A model generated the notes under the pieces. The model saw only the letters and a program-made list of their open reading frames with translations, searched no databases and was not told the DNA's origin. From positions 1 through 9,077 of the forward strand of contig JAUXBV010000090.1 in NCBI GenBank assembly GCA_030619215.1: a DNA stretch of 9,077 bases, read 5' to 3'. The first letter of the stretch is position 1. The number at the start of each line of letters is the position of its first letter. Made by a program: the position numbers and the translations under genes. Positions 6,441 to 9,077 of the stretch are shown here, piece after piece. The stretch is from Fibrobacterota bacterium. Lineage in GTDB: Bacteria > Fibrobacterota > Chitinivibrionia > Chitinivibrionales > JANQEN01.

Positions 6441-6791
6441 ATGTTGTATACCAATTTGAAGCATCTTGAAACAAATCAGGATATCAGGGAAGCTTTGGAA
6501 AAAAACGAAAACCTTATGGTTAGCTGCGGACGAATGGGGCCAATGTGTGTGCCTGTCTATGCAGTCATGGAAGACCTGGAAAAAACCTATACGCATGTAA
6601 CATTCTGCGACCAGGATTTTGATATACCTGTAGCAAGTTATATAAAAAGTTTGCCTGAATGTGCTTCTTTTATGGGATTGCCATTCAACGTTTATTTCAA
6701 GAATGGAAAAGTCATAGCGGCAACAACCAGTATACAAAACAAGAACCAGGTGGTTGAAATCCTGGATCGGGAGTTCGGTAAGCCGTCGTGA
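6441..6791 (+). CDS. Thioredoxin-fold protein with non-canonical Cys-x6-Cys active site
   Basis: A 116-residue protein of thioredoxin length. In place of WCGPC it has S-C29-G-R-M-G-P-M-C36-V-P, so the two cysteines are six residues apart and Met sits where the first active-site Cys would be if GP is aligned. The rest of the fold agrees: helix VYAVMEDLE, strand HVTFCDQDFD (52-61), the loop MGLPFNVYFKNGK (78-90) with the cis-Pro at P81, and a C-terminal helix QVVEILDREF. Two more cysteines, C56 and C74 (LPEC), are available. I recall similar CGRxGPMC proteins encoded beside trxB in anaerobes, without a settled function. It presumably receives electrons from TrxB. Whether C29/C36 form a working dithiol is unproven. 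Confidence 0.82.
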   Translation: MLYTNLKHLETNQDIREALEKNENLMVSCGRMGPMCVPVYAVMEDLEKTYTHVTFCDQDFDIPVASYIKSLPECASFMGLPFNVYFKNGKVIAATTSIQNKNQVVEILDREFGKPS

Positions 6792-6982
6792 TCTGACTGT
6801 CTCTGTGGCAGATTATTGGCGGGTTATACGTTGCTGAACGGACAATAGAACGATTTGGCGAATTGTAAGATATTCGGAATATAGGTAAGTAAAAAGGGGT
6901 TATTATAGACAAAAAGCAAACATCTTTTTATACAAAAACAGCGACGTCACAGGATAAATCTTTCGGTGGAAAAGGGATAAGA
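6792..6982. other. Intergenic gap before the enzyme I gene
   Basis: The 191-base gap has no recognisable gene or clear terminator. Its one notable element is ATATTCGGAATAT (6870-6882), two perfect 6-base arms around a single G, which could be an operator. The frame of the downstream enzyme I gene is open from 6893, without ATG, GTG or TTG before 6983. I see no convincing -35/-10 pair. Confidence 0.4.
6971..6977 (+). promoter_or_regulatory. Ribosome binding site supporting a TTG start
   Basis: AAAGGGA ends five bases before TTG 6983. It is the only good Shine-Dalgarno near the beginning of the enzyme I reading frame and makes the rare TTG start plausible. Confidence 0.6.
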
Positions 6983-8647
6983 TTGACTAATAGTTTGATC
7001 ACTAACAAAAGTAACCCTAAAGAATTCAAGGGTCTTGCCATAAGCTCCGGTAAGGTTGCTGCACGGGTATGTATATACTCACAGAAACGTCATGAGGAAG
7101 TCGCTTCGCGAATGCTTGAAACAGACGAAGATGTTACATTAGATATAGGTCGCTTCGAAAATGCTCTTGCCGTGTGTTCTGCTGAACTGGATGACATTGC
7201 TTTAAAAGTGGCAAAAGAGGTTGGTGAAAATGAAGCGAAAATTTTTATTAGCCAGAAAAACATAATGAATGATTATGTGATTAATTCTTTAATAAAGGAG
7301 AGAATAACACGGGAACGAAAAAATGTTGAGTATATAATTTCAGAAGTATTTGCCGAATATGAAAAAAAAATATTAACTATCGATAGTAAATATTTAAGCG
7401 AGCGTTCTTCCGATATTGGAGAGATTCGGAGACGCCTCCTTGACTATCTTTCCGGCAGCCATCCCGGCTTTGATTGCAAAGGACAGGAGAATTGTGAAAA
7501 AGAAGCGGAATGGATAATTGTCGCAGAAGAGCTTACTACAGAAATGAGCCTGCATATGGACCTCAACAGGATTGTAGGGATTATAACGGAGCACGGCGGT
7601 TATTCTTCACATGCGGCTATTTTGGCTCGCTCTATCGGCGTCCCGGCAGTAAGCGGCGTTAAGGAAATTTACAAACAGGTTGGCTGTGGAGTTACTGTTT
7701 TCCTGGACGGCGATAACGGCATCGTTACTATTGAGCCGGATGAAGCGACAATAAAAAGGTTAATCCCTGATGAATATGTTGATCCGGAGAAGGTGTGCCT
7801 TCTTTCCTCGCCTGAGGGAACGGAGGTTCTTGCAAATGTGGGTATTCTAACGGATGTGAAACGTGCATTATCAGTCAGAGCGGATGGCATAGGACTGTTT
7901 CGAACTGAGATTGCTGTTATTCAAAAAGGCCGTTTACTCAGTGAACAGGAACAGTATGAATTTTATGCAAATGTATTACAGCTTATGGAAGGCCGGCCAG
8001 TAACCTTTCGATTGCTTGATGTGGGTGGTGATAAAGAAGCATCTTTTTTGCAAATGGAAAAAGAAGAAAATCCTTTCCTTGGCATGCGGGGATCGCGTTT
8101 TCTTTTACAAAATTTTGAAATTTTTTCCACACAGACAAAAGCACTCGTGCGATTGGGTAAGATTGGGAAGATACGCATTCTTTTTCCTATGATTATAGAC
8201 TCTATGCAGGTAAAAGAATTATTAACGGCAGTTCAGGAAATCATGCTTACCGTTGATGTTCAAAAAGGAAATATTGAATTTGGAGTGATGTTTGAGGTGC
8301 CAAGTGCATGTATACAGGCTGATACTATATTCAAAATGGTTGATTTTGCCAGTATCGGATCGAACGATTTGACTCAATACCTTTTTGCAGTAGATAGGAA
8401 TAATGAATCGGTTTCGCAATGTTATAACCCGGATCATCCGGTACTCTGGGATGTTTTAAAAAATCTCAGTAAAGCAGCAAAAAATGCTGGAAAACCGCTT
8501 TCGATATGCGGGGAAATTGCAGGGCGTGAGAATATGGCATGCCGGCTTTTAGATATCGGCATAACTTCGTTAAGCGTCAGCCCCCGGCTGATTCCACGAG
8601 TGCGGGGTGAAATGGCAAAGCATATAACGAGTAAACAGCTTTTATAA
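6983..8647 (+). CDS. ptsI: Phosphoenolpyruvate-protein phosphotransferase (PTS enzyme I)
   Basis: A 554-residue protein, slightly shorter than the usual 570 or so, with all enzyme I parts in order. Residues 16-160 hold the N-terminal helical HPr-binding region. The phospho-His domain has GGYSSH (205-210) with H210 accepting phosphate. The PEP barrel shows GLFRTE (304-309, R307), RLLDVGGDKE (343-352), ENPFLGMRGSR (362-372), FEVPSA (437-442), SIGSNDLTQY (458-467) and SICGEIAG (507-514, C509). The catalytic set looks intact. It transfers phosphate from PEP to HPr in the cytoplasm. There is no GAF domain, so it is not the nitrogen-type PtsP. No HPr, EIIA or sugar permease gene is in the window, so its acceptor and purpose are unclear. 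The start chosen is TTG 6983, which places about 15 residues ahead of the usual first strand (FKGLAISSG). Unlike the preceding genes it follows a 191-base gap, so it may have its own transcript. Confidence 0.92.
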   Translation: MTNSLITNKSNPKEFKGLAISSGKVAARVCIYSQKRHEEVASRMLETDEDVTLDIGRFENALAVCSAELDDIALKVAKEVGENEAKIFISQKNIMNDYVINSLIKERITRERKNVEYIISEVFAEYEKKILTIDSKYLSERSSDIGEIRRRLLDYLSGSHPGFDCKGQENCEKEAEWIIVAEELTTEMSLHMDLNRIVGIITEHGGYSSHAAILARSIGVPAVSGVKEIYKQVGCGVTVFLDGDNGIVTIEPDEATIKRLIPDEYVDPEKVCLLSSPEGTEVLANVGILTDVKRALSVRADGIGLFRTEIAVIQKGRLLSEQEQYEFYANVLQLMEGRPVTFRLLDVGGDKEASFLQMEKEENPFLGMRGSRFLLQNFEIFSTQTKALVRLGKIGKIRILFPMIIDSMQVKELLTAVQEIMLTVDVQKGNIEFGVMFEVPSACIQADTIFKMVDFASIGSNDLTQYLFAVDRNNESVSQCYNPDHPVLWDVLKNLSKAAKNAGKPLSICGEIAGRENMACRLLDIGITSLSVSPRLIPRVRGEMAKHITSKQLL

Positions 8648-8692
8648 TAAAATTGTTGATACTACGATAGCTACTTTTTAATGCAGATATAT

Positions 8693-8731
8693 GTGATTGA
8701 TTTTGATTCTATGTTTATATATGTTTATAAG
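8693..8731 (+). promoter_or_regulatory. Possible promoter region, including a 10-bp tandem repeat
   Basis: TTGATT (8703-8708) and TATAAG (8726-8731) are 17 bases apart. An alternative pair is TTGATT (8697-8702) with TATGTT (8720-8725), also 17 apart. The -10 region falls within two adjacent exact copies of TATGTTTATA (8710-8719, 8720-8729). The first pair would start transcription inside the ribosome site, so the upstream pair is more sensible. The region is AT-rich, so chance matches are likely. Confidence 0.35.
8710..8729 (+). repeat. Tandem duplication of a 10-bp unit
   Basis: TATGTTTATA occurs twice with no gap (8710-8719 and 8720-8729), identical in all ten bases. It lies 19 bases before the start codon of the ferredoxin fusion gene, in a promoter-like stretch. 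Confidence 0.85.
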
Positions 8732-8748
8732 AGAAAGGAAGTTATACA

Positions 8749-9077
8749 ATGAAAAATGTAAGCAGGAATAAATGTGTCGGATGTGGAATTTGCATAAGCG
8801 AGTGTGAGGCTGATGCTATTTCAATTGAATATATGATAGCCTTAATTGACGAAGAGAAATGTCTCAGTTGCGGAACATGCATAAAAGTATGCCCTCAAAA
8901 TGCAATAAGGAAAATTGAAGAAAATTTGGTAATTGCCATTGGAACGGATGAGGGAAAAACGGTAAAATCGGATAATCATGTCGGGATGTCAAAAAACTTC
9001 CAGATATGGGAATATTCAAATGGAGAACTATCTTTCAGGGAAGAAAGAGAGAATGCCAAGTATAAAGAAGATGACTC
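8749..9077 (+). CDS. Dicluster ferredoxin fused to a NifX-like domain (3' end outside window)
   Basis: The frame opens at ATG 8749, preceded by AAAGGA at 8734-8739, and runs off the right edge after 109 codons. Residues 9-19 (C9, C12, C15, C19) and 38-48 (C38, C41, C44, C48) are two CxxCxxCxxxC [4Fe-4S] motifs. The second ends in the usual CPQNAI. The first ends in CEADAI, with Glu in place of the usual Pro. From residue 61 the sequence VIAIGTDEGKTV, then NHVGMSKNFQIWEYSNGE, reads as the beginning of a NifX/NifB-C-terminal-like domain. Its likely role is electron transfer or cluster binding coupled to a metallocofactor-binding domain. A second NifX-like domain in the window (5195-5509) lacks the ferredoxin part. 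The upstream gene is 101 bases away, so it may have its own promoter. Confidence 0.8.
   Translation, partial: MKNVSRNKCVGCGICISECEADAISIEYMIALIDEEKCLSCGTCIKVCPQNAIRKIEENLVIAIGTDEGKTVKSDNHVGMSKNFQIWEYSNGELSFREERENAKYKEDD

Noticed and set aside
6789..6815. Hairpin-like ATCTG...CAGAT after the thioredoxin-like gene
   Set aside because: Only five paired bases, a long loop with mismatches and no T-run after it, so it is not a convincing terminator.
8648..8700. Terminator after the enzyme I gene
   Set aside because: TTTTT occurs at about 8675, but no adequate stem precedes it.
1..9077. CRISPR array, tRNA, rRNA, insertion sequence or phage genes
   Set aside because: No repeat-spacer pattern, cloverleaf-like segment, terminal inverted repeats or transposase/integrase motifs were seen on either strand.

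Overview
The window suggests a strictly or facultatively anaerobic bacterium. It is moderately AT-rich, is packed with iron-sulfur and thiol-redox genes, and carries twelve genes that all read on the + strand with short or overlapping junctions. Nothing in it fixes the taxon. This gene combination (ferredoxin-containing MinD-type ATPases, Mrp, NifX-like proteins, a GPVPSRR-type radical SAM protein, TrxB and an odd thioredoxin) is familiar from anaerobic Desulfobacterota-like, Nitrospirota-like and anammox-type lineages. That is an inference from gene content only. I see no RNA gene, CRISPR array, insertion sequence or phage gene.

Layout. Positions 2-343 hold the tail of a MinD-family ATPase, followed at 378-1286 by a full-length paralogue with two inserted [4Fe-4S] ferredoxin motifs. 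A NifU/IscU-like scaffold gene (1258-1662) overlaps the end of that ATPase. A six-helix CcdA/DsbD-like membrane protein with an unassigned C-terminal domain follows (1679-2695). A weak terminator-like hairpin at 2716-2742 separates these from a radical SAM protein with a winged-helix tail (2795-3730), which is translationally coupled by ATGA to a PaaI-type hotdog thioesterase (3727-4161).

The 115-base gap 4162-4276 is AT-rich. It holds a perfect 17-base inverted repeat and a TATAAT box before an Mrp/NBP35 ATPase (4277-5140). Next come a single-domain NifX-like protein (5195-5509), thioredoxin reductase (5522-6439) and an atypical thioredoxin-fold protein with a Cys-x6-Cys site (6441-6791), all tightly spaced. 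After a 191-base gap comes a complete PTS enzyme I (6983-8647) with no HPr or EII gene in view. The right edge holds a dicluster ferredoxin fused to a NifX-like domain (8749 to the end, truncated).

Working together (inference). Three P-loop ATPases, a U-type scaffold and two NifX-like domains look like a machine for building, holding or transferring iron-sulfur or related metal clusters. TrxB, the odd thioredoxin and the CcdA-like membrane protein could form a thiol-electron path from NADPH, possibly across the membrane. The radical SAM protein, thioesterase and enzyme I have no obvious common pathway with these. They may be linked by regulation or by shared need under anaerobic conditions.
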